Assembly (NCBI RefSeq): GCF_900089605.1
Contig: NZ_LT594324.1
Location: 3,720,001-3,784,000 of the forward strand
Length of the DNA: 64,000 nucleotides
Reading direction: 5' to 3'
Origin: Micromonospora narathiwatensis
Lineage (GTDB): Bacteria; Actinomycetota; Actinomycetes; Mycobacteriales; Micromonosporaceae
The notes beneath the pieces were generated by a model. The model searched no databases, had not been told where the DNA came from, and saw only the letters and a list, made by a program, of their open reading frames with translations. This document shows positions 25,461-34,708 of this stretch, piece by piece. Position 1 is the first letter of the stretch. Each line of letters begins with the position of its first letter. The position numbers and the translations under genes are program-made.

Positions 25461-25470
25461 GCCGGATTCC

Positions 25471-26442
25471 TCAGCTTCCCGCGCCGGCCGACGCGTCGGA
25501 CGGGTTGAAGTTGTTCTTGGTGCGTCGGGTGTCGAACGGCTCGGTGGTGCTCGCGTACGGCGCCTCGCCGATGGCCGTGAGCGCCTCCTGCGTCGACTTG
25601 CCGGCCTTCTTCTCCGCCAGGAACTGGTCGTACTGCTGTGGCGAGACGACCCGCAGCTCGAAGTTCATGAAGGCGTGGTAGCTGCCGCACAGCTCGGCGC
25701 AGCGGCCGACGAACTCGCCCTCCTGGTCGAGGCTGGTGACCTCGAAGACGTTGCGGACGTTGCCCGGCATGACGTCGCGCTTGAACAGCAGCTCCGGCAC
25801 CCAGAACGAGTGGATGACGTCCCGGCTGGTCTCCTCGAACCGGATGGACTTGCCGGTGGGCAGGACCAGCACCGGGATGACGTCGCTGGTGCCGAGGACC
25901 GAGGCGACGGTGTTGGCGTCGGGGCCCTGGCCGTCGCGGTAGTTGAACTGCCAGTTCCACTTGAAGGCGACGACCTCGACGGTCACGTCGGGGTTCTTCG
26001 TGATCTTGTCCACGCCGGTCTGCACGACCGCCGTGTAGTAGAAGAGCACGGAGACCACGAGGATCGGCGCGATGGTGTAGAGGAACTCCATCGGCAGGTT
26101 GTAGCGGGTCTGCACCGGCAGCTCGTTGCCGCGCTTCCGGTAGCGGATCACGCACCAGAAGATCAGGCCCCAGACGAACACGCCGACCGCGAGCGCCGCG
26201 ATGCAGGACGCGATCCACAGGTCGTACATCCGGTGCGACTGCGGGGTGATGCCGCCCTGCGGCCACCCGAAGCCGCCGAACGTCTTGCCGACGTCGCAGC
26301 CGGTGAGCAGAACCAGCAGCGCGGCTCCGCCGAGACCGAGCCCGGCGAGCCGACCAGCACCACGCCGCCGGTGCCCACCGGCCCCCTGGGAAGCGCTGTG
26401 CCGTACGGCCGACGACCGTACCTCCGAACTCCTTGCGACCAC
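25471..26442 (-). CDS. ctaC: cytochrome c oxidase subunit II (lipoprotein)
   Basis: A 323-residue protein. The N-terminal hydrophobic stretch ends in a lipobox (LLVLLTGC), so the mature protein is probably lipid-anchored. Two membrane helices (about 75-155) follow, then a cupredoxin domain with the CuA motif CAELCGSYHAFMNFELRV (C-x3-C-x3-H-x2-M). It receives electrons from QcrC and passes them to subunit I. The GTG at 26442 has AGGGAGG 9 nt upstream. Confidence 0.95.
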   Translation of the reverse strand: MVARSSEVRSSAVRHSASQGAGGHRRRGAGRLAGLGLGGAALLVLLTGCDVGKTFGGFGWPQGGITPQSHRMYDLWIASCIAALAVGVFVWGLIFWCVIRYRKRGNELPVQTRYNLPMEFLYTIAPILVVSVLFYYTAVVQTGVDKITKNPDVTVEVVAFKWNWQFNYRDGQGPDANTVASVLGTSDVIPVLVLPTGKSIRFEETSRDVIHSFWVPELLFKRDVMPGNVRNVFEVTSLDQEGEFVGRCAELCGSYHAFMNFELRVVSPQQYDQFLAEKKAGKSTQEALTAIGEAPYASTTEPFDTRRTKNNFNPSDASAGAGS

Positions 26443-26517
26443 CTGGTCCTGCCTCCCTAGCGCGCCGCGGTGGTTGTTTCCTCCAGCACCGACGGCAAAG
26501 GCGTCACCGACGGTCGC

Positions 26518-26523
26518 AGATTA
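26518..26523 (-). promoter_or_regulatory. TAATCT -10 box of ctaC-ctaF
   Basis: TAATCT on the minus strand, giving a leader of about 68 nt before ctaC. Confidence 0.5.
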
Positions 26524-26598
26524 CTCGACCATGGCGGGCCTGACCGTCTTGGGGTCACTGTCCGCCCCCATCGGGGCCTCCGGCGGGGGACGGCACGA

Positions 26599-26604
26599 TA
26601 GCGT
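26599..26604 (+). promoter_or_regulatory. TAGCGT -10 box, leaderless start of a 24-codon ORF
   Basis: TAGCGT is 8 nt before GTG 26613, so the cysteine desulfurase transcript would begin with the short ORF. Confidence 0.45.
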
Positions 26605-26612
26605 CGGCCTTC

Positions 26613-26687
26613 GTGAGCGAGCGAACCATCAGGCTCAGTAGCGCGGCGCCTCGCACCGCTGCGGAGCGAAGCGAGGCAACGGCGTGA
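26613..26687 (+). CDS. putative 24-aa leader ORF of the cysteine desulfurase gene
   Basis: It begins VSERTIRLSSAAP and ends RSEATA; its TGA overlaps the GTG of the cysteine desulfurase (GTGA). Length, start ERTIR and RSE near the end match the qcrC-qcrA bridging ORF at 20186-20260, although arginine codons differ (AGG here, CGT there). The 3' end AGCGAGG supplies the ribosome site of the downstream gene, as in the qcrA case. Either a conserved leader peptide or a dispersed repeat. Confidence 0.45.
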   Translation: MSERTIRLSSAAPRTAAERSEATA

Positions 26688-27835
26688 GCACATCCCCGGT
26701 ATACCTGGACGCGGCCGCCGCCGCCCCACTGCACCCGGTCGCGCGGCAGGCGCTGCTGGCCGCGCTGGACGACGGCTGGGCCGACCCCGGCAAGCTCTAC
26801 ACCCAGGCCCGCCGGGCCCGCCAACTGCTCGACGCGGCCCGCGAGGCCACCGCGCAGACCCTCGGCGTCCGTGCCGACGAACTCTCCTTCACCCCCAGCG
26901 GTACGGCCGCGGCGCACGCCGCCGTGCTGGGCGGTCTGGCCGGGCGGCGCCGGGTCGGGGCGACCCTGGTGCATTCCGCGATCGAGCACTCCGCGGTGCT
27001 GCACGCCGCGGAGCGGCACGTGGCCGGCGGCGGCGAGGCGGTCTCCGTACCGGTGGACCGGGTCGGCCGGCTGGACCTGGACGCCTGGACGGCGGCCGTG
27101 GCCGCCCCCGGGGTGGCCCTGGCGGCCCTGATCGGGGCCAGTCACGAGGTGGGCACGGTGCAGCCGGTGCCGGCGGCGGCCGAGGCGTGCGCCGAGGCGG
27201 GGGTGCCGCTGTACGTCGACGCGGCGCAACTGGTCGGCCGGGCGCCGCTGCCGGCCGGCTGGTCGCTGCTGAGCGCCAGCGCGCACAAGTGGGGCGGGCC
27301 GCCGGGCGTCGGCCTGCTGGCGGTCCGCAAGGGCACCCGCTGGGAGTCGCCGTTCCCCGCCGACGAGCGGGAGTCCGGGCGTACCCCGGGGGTGCTCAAC
27401 CTGCCGGCGGTGGTGGCGGCGGCGGCGAGCCTGCGCGCGGCGGCGGCCGACGCGGCTGCCGAGACGGCCCGGCTCGCGCCGCTGGTGGACCGGATCCGGG
27501 CCCGGGTGGCGGCCGAGGTGCCGGACGTGGAGGTGGTCGGGGACCCCGTGGACCGCCTCCCCCACCTGGTCACCTTCTCCTGTCTCTACCTGGACGGCGA
27601 GGCGCTGCTGCAGGCGCTGGACCGGCGGGGCTTCGCGGTCTCCTCCGGCTCCTCCTGCACCTCGTCCACGCTGCGTCCGTCGCACGTGCTGGAGGCGATG
27701 GGGGTGCTGTCGCACGGCAACGTCCGGGTGTCGCTGCACCGGGAGAGCACCGAGGCTGACGTGGACCGCTTCCTCGCCGAGCTGCCCCGGGTGGTCGCCG
27801 ACCTGCGCGCCGAAGCGGGAGTGACCGGGCTGTGA
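26684..27835 (+). CDS. cysteine desulfurase (class V aminotransferase)
   Basis: A 383-residue PLP enzyme that takes sulfur from cysteine for Fe-S clusters or thio-modification. SASAHKWGGPPGVGLL carries the PLP lysine, YVDAAQLVG the cofactor aspartate, and SSGSSCTSSTLRPSHVLEAMG the loop with the persulfide cysteine. The loop is short, more like NifS/IscS than SufS. The TusA-like gene downstream overlaps its stop by 4 bp, so sulfur is probably passed straight to that carrier. Confidence 0.92.
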   Translation: MSTSPVYLDAAAAAPLHPVARQALLAALDDGWADPGKLYTQARRARQLLDAAREATAQTLGVRADELSFTPSGTAAAHAAVLGGLAGRRRVGATLVHSAIEHSAVLHAAERHVAGGGEAVSVPVDRVGRLDLDAWTAAVAAPGVALAALIGASHEVGTVQPVPAAAEACAEAGVPLYVDAAQLVGRAPLPAGWSLLSASAHKWGGPPGVGLLAVRKGTRWESPFPADERESGRTPGVLNLPAVVAAAASLRAAAADAAAETARLAPLVDRIRARVAAEVPDVEVVGDPVDRLPHLVTFSCLYLDGEALLQALDRRGFAVSSGSSCTSSTLRPSHVLEAMGVLSHGNVRVSLHRESTEADVDRFLAELPRVVADLRAEAGVTGL

Positions 27836-28059
27836 GCGAGCCGGACGAGGTGCTGGACTGTCGGGGGCAGCGGTGCCCGCTGCCGGTGATCAAACTGGCC
27901 CGCCGGCTGCCCGAGCTGCCCGTCGGCGCGGTGGTACGGGTGCTGGCCGACGACCCGGCCGCCGCGGTGGACATCCCGGCCTGGTGCCGCATGCGCGGCC
28001 AGCACTTCATCGGGGCCCTCCCCGACCTTCCCGCCTACGACGTCCGCCGAACCCACTGA
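27832..28059 (+). CDS. TusA-family sulfur carrier
   Basis: A 75-residue protein with the TusA motif DCRGQRCPLPVIKLARRLPEL (Cys-Pro-x-Pro), where the cysteine carries a persulfide. The fold beta-alpha-beta-alpha is complete (VGAVVRVLADDPAAAVDIPAWCRMRGQHF). The GTG overlaps the desulfurase stop (GTGA), so the pair forms a two-step sulfur relay; the acceptor (tRNA, molybdenum cofactor or other) is not visible here. Confidence 0.92.
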   Translation: MSEPDEVLDCRGQRCPLPVIKLARRLPELPVGAVVRVLADDPAAAVDIPAWCRMRGQHFIGALPDLPAYDVRRTH

Positions 28060-28073
28060 CCCCCCTCCCCGTT

Positions 28074-28118
28074 GATCAAGAGGTTCGCGTCGCGCGGTGC
28101 GACGCGAACCTCTTGATC
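28074..28118. terminator. perfect 20-bp hairpin between convergent genes
   Basis: 28074-28093 (starting GATCAAGAGGTTCGC) pairs without mismatch with 28099-28118 around GCGGT. It lies between the TusA-like and M23 peptidase stops and would stop transcription from both sides. The stem is unusually long and A/T-richer than its surroundings. Confidence 0.8.
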
Positions 28119-28131
28119 GACACAGGGTCGG

Positions 28132-29004
28132 TCAGCCGCAGTGCTCGAAGGCCGAGGTGTAGCTGGAGCCACCGGTGCTGCCGCCCCACTTCACGCAACC
28201 CGGCGACGTACGGATCACCGGCCCCGCGTAGTAGGAGAAGTTGCCCGAGTCCGTCGATCTCGCGGCGCCCTGCGGTTCGAGGAAGGCGCTCGTGGCGGTG
28301 GCCGTACCGACGTTGGCCATCTTCAGGGTGACCACGCAGTTCTCGCCGGTCGAGCCCTTCCAGAGCAGGTTGGCGGTGCCGGCGGAACCGAGCTTCGCCG
28401 AGTCGATGACCTCGAATCCGCTGCCGCACACCGTGGCCGGGTCGTACGACGTGGCGCAGTTCTGGCTGGTCACCGAGGCGTTCGGGTAGGAGAAGGTGGA
28501 GCCGTTGAAGACGGCCTTGATGATGTGCGACTGGGCACGGTCCGGGTAACGCACCTCGAAGTGCAGGTGCGGGGAGATGTCGTTGCCCGGCTTGCTGGTG
28601 TTGCCGACCGCCCCGATGGCCTGGCCGCGCAGGACCGCCGCTCCGGCGGCCACCGCCCGCTTGTCCAGGTGCGCGTAGTACGTGTAGTACCCGCCGCCGT
28701 GGTTGATCACGATCAGGTTGCCGTACCCGTTGGTGCTGCCCTGGTGTGCGGAGACCTCGACAGTTCCGGCGGCGGCGGCCAGCACGGTGTCCCCGAGATC
28801 CGCGTCCGCGGTGGACCCACGGTTGAAGTCGATCTCCCAGGACACGTGGGCGCTGCTGTTGCTGCTGTTGCCCTGCCAGGTCTGCCCGCACGGGAAGGGA
28901 AGGTGGAACGCCGGCGCGGCGTGCGCCGGGTTCGCGATCAGCAGGGTCCCCGCGACACCGATGACGAAGGCGCTCGCGGCCCTCAGCAGATGGCGTAGTC
29001 GCAT
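28132..29004 (-). CDS. secreted M23 peptidase with C-terminal four-cysteine domain
   Basis: A 290-residue secreted protein. Residues 1-30 are a signal peptide (MRLRHLLRAASAFVIGVAGTLLIANPAHA). The M23 domain (about 31-175) shows AHVSWEIDFNRG (zinc His/Asp region), NGYGNLIVINHGGGYYTYYAHL and SPHLHFEVRY (HxH), consistent with peptidoglycan or protein endopeptidase activity. The last 98 residues, from CGSGFEVIDS to FEHCG, have four cysteines and nearly match the C-terminus of the receptor kinase at 50154. From memory they resemble spore-associated protein A. ATG 29004 follows GGAGAGGA. It is divergent from a SARP regulator. Confidence 0.88.
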   Translation of the reverse strand: MRLRHLLRAASAFVIGVAGTLLIANPAHAAPAFHLPFPCGQTWQGNSSNSSAHVSWEIDFNRGSTADADLGDTVLAAAAGTVEVSAHQGSTNGYGNLIVINHGGGYYTYYAHLDKRAVAAGAAVLRGQAIGAVGNTSKPGNDISPHLHFEVRYPDRAQSHIIKAVFNGSTFSYPNASVTSQNCATSYDPATVCGSGFEVIDSAKLGSAGTANLLWKGSTGENCVVTLKMANVGTATATSAFLEPQGAARSTDSGNFSYYAGPVIRTSPGCVKWGGSTGGSSYTSAFEHCG

Positions 29005-29134
29005 GGTCGTCCTCTCCGTAGCTGCTCGGGGGCCACCAGCCTGGGCCGGCTCGCTCCAGCCCGGCTCCACATTCCCTACAGTCGATCAACGCCCGACCGG
29101 CCGTCACCACTGGTCCCGTCCGGTTGCCGCCGCG

Positions 29135-29140
29135 TAGCAT
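29135..29140 (+). promoter_or_regulatory. TAGCAT -10 box of the SARP gene
   Basis: TAGCAT lies 36 nt before ATG 29177, within the 172-nt space shared with the divergent M23 gene. Confidence 0.45.
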
Positions 29141-29176
29141 CGGCAAAGACGATCATCGATCGTGGGTGGTGTGCTG

Positions 29177-31201
29177 ATGCCAGCAGGACTTGAGCTACGC
29201 ATACTTGGTCCACTGGAGTTGCTGCGCGACGGTGCGCCCGTCCCGCTGGCCGGCGTCAAACCCCGGCAACTGCTCGCCACGCTCGCCCTCCGAAACCAGC
29301 GCACGGTCGCGGTGGACCACCTGATCGAGGTGCTCTGGCCACAGGACCCGCCCCGCTCGGCGGTGGCCAACGTGCACACGTACGTCCACGCCCTGCGTAC
29401 CCTCCTCGGCGCGGCCCGGCTTCGCCGGCAACCGCCCGGCTACCGGCTGCTGCTGGGCCCCGCCGAACTCGACCTGGCCCGCTTCGACGAGCACGACCAG
29501 GCCACCGACCCGGCCCGGCTGGACGCCGCGTTGGCGCTGTGGCGGGGCGACCCGATCGAGAACCTGCCGCACTCGCCGCTGTGGCGGCCCGAGGTGGAGC
29601 GCCTGGTCGAACGCAGGCGGCTGCTGCGGGAGCAGCGGGCCCGGGTACGCATCGAGTCCGGCGACGCGGCCGGGGCGGTCGCCGACCTACGGGCGCTGGT
29701 GGCCGAGGACCCGCTGCGGGAGGAGGCCTGGCGGCTGTTGGTCAGCGCGCTCGAGGCGACCGGCCGTCGCGCGGAGGCCCTGTCGACCTACTCCAGCGCC
29801 CGCCGTTTCCTGGTGGAAGGGTTGGGCGTCGAGCCCAGCGAACCGCTGCGCCGGTTGCATCGCAGCCTGCTGACCCAGGACGAGCCGGCGGCCCCGCCCC
29901 GGCTCGACGGCGACGCGGCCACGATGCTGCGCGGGTTCGCCCTGCTCGGCCTCGGGCCGGCACCCGACTGGGTGGCGTCGGCCCTGCTGGACCGGGACGA
30001 CGTCCAGACCGTGCTGGACAGTCTGGTGCTCGGCCGGCTGGTACGCCGGGTCGGCCGGGACGAGCTGGGGCAGCCGCGGTTCCGGCTGTCGGTAGCGGCC
30101 AGCCTGCTGGCACCGGAGCTGCCCGACCCGGTCGACGAGGCGATGCTGTGCCGGGTCCTCGGCGGCTACCTCGACCTGGCCGGACGGGCCGCGCGGGGCC
30201 TGCCGGCCCAGATCTTCGGCCCCGGGTTGAGCGTCGCGGCCCGCTGGCCGGTGCCGGCCGCCGCCGAGCTGACCAAGGACCCGGTCGCCTGGTTCACCGT
30301 CGAGCGGCAGGCGCTGCTCGCCGCCGTCGAACTCGCCGCCCGGCTGGGCCGGTCCGAACTGGCCTGGGAGTTCGCGTACACCATGCTGCCCTGGTGCGAC
30401 CTCGGCGGCCACAGCGCCGAGTGGGAGCAGACCCATCGCACCGCCCTCGGCACCTGCCGGCGCACCGGTGACCTGCTCGGCGAGGCGGTGAGCCTGCGCG
30501 GTCTCGGGCAACTGCACCTGTACCGCGATCATTACGGCGCCGCCGCCGAGGCGTTCAGCCGGGCCCGGCTGGCGTACGCCCGGCTGGGCAACACGTACGG
30601 CGAGGCGGGCGCCCTGGCCGGGCTGGGATCCGTACACCGGATCCGCGGTGACCACGACGCCGCGTACGACTGCTACCAGCAGGCGCTGGCGTACTACCTG
30701 ACAGTCGGCGACCAGCACGGCCAGGCGTACGTGCACGGGGCGCTGGCCCTGGTGTGGCTGGCCCGCAACAACCCGGCCGAGGCGCTCCGCGCACTGAACG
30801 CCGGCCTGCCGCTCGCGACCGAACTGGACGACCAGCACCGGGTGGCGCACCTGTTGCACCGGCTCGGGCTGATCCGGATGTCGCTCGACGAGGCGGTGGC
30901 CGCCCGTGGCTGCTTCACCGCCGCGCTCGACCGATTCACCGCCATCGGCGACGCGCACGGCCAGGCGTACTGCCTCAGCGACCTGGCCGAGCTGGAACAG
31001 GGTGTCGCGGCGATCACCCGGCTCAGCCGGGCGCTGGAGATCTTCGAGCAGATCGGGGACCGCCGCGGCCAGGAGCAGACCGCCCGCCGCCTGGGTGAAC
31101 TGCACCGGGACGCCGGGCGGGAGCGGCTCGGCGACGCCTATCTGGCCGAGGCGCGACGACTACGCTCCACCGTCCAGGACGAGCTGACCCGCCCCACCTG
31201 A
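29177..31201 (+). CDS. SARP-type regulator with TPR domain, lacking an NB-ARC P-loop
   Basis: A 674-residue protein. Residues 1-95 form an OmpR-like winged helix (LRILGPLELLRDGAPVPLAGVKPRQLLATLAL), and about 100-245 the bacterial transcriptional activation domain (EDPLREEAWRLLVSALEATGRRAEALSTY). A helical linker (250-400) resembles the region after an NB-ARC ATPase, but no Walker A motif is present. Five or more TPR units follow (GEAVSLRGLGQLHLYRDHYGAAAEAFSRA...). AfsR-like proteins activate secondary metabolism or cell-surface genes. Its divergent M23 neighbour is a plausible target. ATG 29177 was chosen over GTG 29162 because SARP domains start near this point. Confidence 0.87.
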   Translation: MPAGLELRILGPLELLRDGAPVPLAGVKPRQLLATLALRNQRTVAVDHLIEVLWPQDPPRSAVANVHTYVHALRTLLGAARLRRQPPGYRLLLGPAELDLARFDEHDQATDPARLDAALALWRGDPIENLPHSPLWRPEVERLVERRRLLREQRARVRIESGDAAGAVADLRALVAEDPLREEAWRLLVSALEATGRRAEALSTYSSARRFLVEGLGVEPSEPLRRLHRSLLTQDEPAAPPRLDGDAATMLRGFALLGLGPAPDWVASALLDRDDVQTVLDSLVLGRLVRRVGRDELGQPRFRLSVAASLLAPELPDPVDEAMLCRVLGGYLDLAGRAARGLPAQIFGPGLSVAARWPVPAAAELTKDPVAWFTVERQALLAAVELAARLGRSELAWEFAYTMLPWCDLGGHSAEWEQTHRTALGTCRRTGDLLGEAVSLRGLGQLHLYRDHYGAAAEAFSRARLAYARLGNTYGEAGALAGLGSVHRIRGDHDAAYDCYQQALAYYLTVGDQHGQAYVHGALALVWLARNNPAEALRALNAGLPLATELDDQHRVAHLLHRLGLIRMSLDEAVAARGCFTAALDRFTAIGDAHGQAYCLSDLAELEQGVAAITRLSRALEIFEQIGDRRGQEQTARRLGELHRDAGRERLGDAYLAEARRLRSTVQDELTRPT

Positions 31202-31230
31202 CCCACCCCCGCCTCGGGCGCGGGGCGGGG

Positions 31231-32948
<1,718 letters not shown>

Positions 32949-32986
32949 TCAGCCGTCGGCCCGGTGCGGACCGACCCGGCGTCGAC

Positions 32987-33355
32987 TCAGCTGAACGAGT
33001 CGCCGCAGGCGCAGGAGTTGCCGGCGTTCGGGTTGTCGATGGTGAAGCCCTGGGCGTCGATCCGGTCGGCGAAGTCGATGGTCGCACCGGTCAGGTAGGG
33101 CGCGCTCATCCGGTCGACGACGACCTCGACACCGTCGTAGTCGGTGACGATGTCACCGTCGAGCGACCGCTCGTCGAAGAAGAGCTGGTACCGCAGGCCG
33201 GAGCAGCCGCCCGGCTGCACGGCGACCCGGAGCCGCAGGTCGTCGCGGCCCTCCTGCTCGATCAGGGCCTTGACCTTCTGCGCCGCGACGTCGGTGAGGA
33301 CGACGGTGCTGGGGGCCTTGGCCTCGGTCGACTCGGTCTGCGCTGGCGTGGTCAC
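32987..33355 (-). CDS. erpA: HesB/IscA-type Fe-S insertion protein ErpA
   Basis: A 122-residue A-type carrier that transfers Fe-S clusters to target enzymes. The three ligand cysteines are present: GGCSGLRYQLFF and the C-terminal SCACGDSFS (CxC). A 25-residue flexible N-terminus (TTPAQTESTEAKAPS) precedes the domain. GTG 33355 follows AGGGAG; a TACGAT box at 33441-33446 (minus strand) could be its promoter. The neighbouring nadA encodes a [4Fe-4S] enzyme that would be a possible client. Confidence 0.93.
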   Translation of the reverse strand: MTTPAQTESTEAKAPSTVVLTDVAAQKVKALIEQEGRDDLRLRVAVQPGGCSGLRYQLFFDERSLDGDIVTDYDGVEVVVDRMSAPYLTGATIDFADRIDAQGFTIDNPNAGNSCACGDSFS

Positions 33356-33440
33356 GTGGAAATCTCCCTGCGCGTGTGGGTCCGGACGCACTGGCCAACA
33401 TTTCCCGTCGCCCAGTCATTCCCGGTGTGGTCCGGATCCG

Positions 33441-33446
33441 ATCGTA
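33441..33446 (-). promoter_or_regulatory. TACGAT -10 box of erpA
   Basis: TACGAT on the minus strand, predicting a leader of about 78 nt. Confidence 0.4.
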
Positions 33447-33505
33447 CGCCGCCCCGACGGAAGTCACCCCAGGTGCCGAGACTCGTGGCGGAAACAGCGG
33501 GCCGG

Positions 33506-34642
33506 TCAGCGGCTCCACTGCCGGGCCAACCGGGCACCGAGCGCGCGCAGCCCCTCGGCGGGCCGGTCCAGCGCCGCCTCCGCCCCGCCGCGCTCCTCGC
33601 CCCCGAAGTGCTCCACCAGGCTGTACGTCTCGGTCACGCCGGCCGCGGCGGCCTCCCGCCGCCCGGTGCTCACCCGTCCCGCCAGCACCACGCAGGGCAG
33701 GCCCCGGTCCCGGGCGGCCCCGGCCACCCCGGCCACGACCTTGCCGCGCAGCGACTGGTGGTCGAAGGACCCCTCCCCCGTGATCACCAGATCGGCGGCG
33801 TCCAGCGCGGCGTCCAGCCCGATGGCCCGGGTGACCAGCCCGATGCCGGACTCGGCCCGGCCGCCGAGGGCGAGGACGGCCGCGCCGAGCCCGCCCGCCG
33901 CGCCGCCGCCGGGCAGCGTGCCGAGCCCCGGTGGGCAGCCGGGCAACTCGCGTTCCAGCACCCCGGCCCAGCGCTCCAGCGCCGCGTCGAGCAGCAGGAC
34001 GTCGGACCGGTCGGCGCCCTTCTGCGGGCCGTACACGTTGCTGGCGCCGTGCAGCCCGAGCAGCGGGTTGTCGACGTCGGTGGCGGCGACCAGGGCGGCG
34101 CCGCGGACCCGTGGGGCGCCGTCCAGCGCGGCCACCGCCGCGAGGGCCGCCCCGCCGTACGGCAGGGCCCGGCCGGCCTCGTCCAGCGCGGTGACGCCCA
34201 GCGGGGTGAACATGCCGGCGCCCCCGTCGTTGGTGGCGGAGCCGCCCAGCCCGATCACCACGCTCCGCGCCCCGGCCTCGACCGCCGCGGCCACCAGCAG
34301 CCCCAGCCCGTACGAGGTGGTGGCCTTCGGATCGCGCTCTGCCTCGGACAACAGGTGCAGCCCGCACGCCTGGGCGCTCTCCAGGTACGCGGTGCCGTCG
34401 TCGGTGAGCAGGATCTCACCGGCGGCGGGGCGGCCGAGCGGGTCGATGGTCGGCACCGCCAGCCGCCGCCCGGCGAGCGCCTCGGCGAGCACCGCGACGA
34501 AGCCGGGGCCGCCGTCGGCGAGCGGCCGGATCAGCAGCTCGTCGCCGGGGGCCGCCGTTCGCCAGCCGTCGGCCACCGCGACGGCGACCTCCTGGGCCGG
34601 CAGCGTGCCGGCGAACTTGTCCGGGCAGAGCAGCACGCGCAT
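33506..34642 (-). CDS. glycerate 2-kinase (GlxK/GarK family)
   Basis: A 378-residue type-1 glycerate kinase. The N-terminus MRVLLCPDKFAGTLPAQEVAVAVADGW and RPLADGGPGFV, the glycine loop VIGLGGSATNDGGAGMFTPLG and GEGSFDHQSLRGKVVAGVA are family landmarks. It phosphorylates glycerate to 2-phosphoglycerate. ATG 34642 is the family-typical start. M. tuberculosis also has a glycerate-kinase homologue next to erpA, by recall. Confidence 0.92.
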   Translation of the reverse strand: MRVLLCPDKFAGTLPAQEVAVAVADGWRTAAPGDELLIRPLADGGPGFVAVLAEALAGRRLAVPTIDPLGRPAAGEILLTDDGTAYLESAQACGLHLLSEAERDPKATTSYGLGLLVAAAVEAGARSVVIGLGGSATNDGGAGMFTPLGVTALDEAGRALPYGGAALAAVAALDGAPRVRGAALVAATDVDNPLLGLHGASNVYGPQKGADRSDVLLLDAALERWAGVLERELPGCPPGLGTLPGGGAAGGLGAAVLALGGRAESGIGLVTRAIGLDAALDAADLVITGEGSFDHQSLRGKVVAGVAGAARDRGLPCVVLAGRVSTGRREAAAAGVTETYSLVEHFGGEERGGAEAALDRPAEGLRALGARLARQWSR

Positions 34643-34708
34643 GTGAGCAGTGTGGCAGGCCACACCGACGGCGGCCGCACGCCGGCCGCGCTGTGGGAGC
34701 ATTGGGGC

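Noticed and set aside
25035..26442. Absence of ctaD between ctaC and ctaF considered as an unusual loss
   Set aside because: As I recall, ctaD is also located elsewhere in mycobacteria, so this arrangement is normal for the group.
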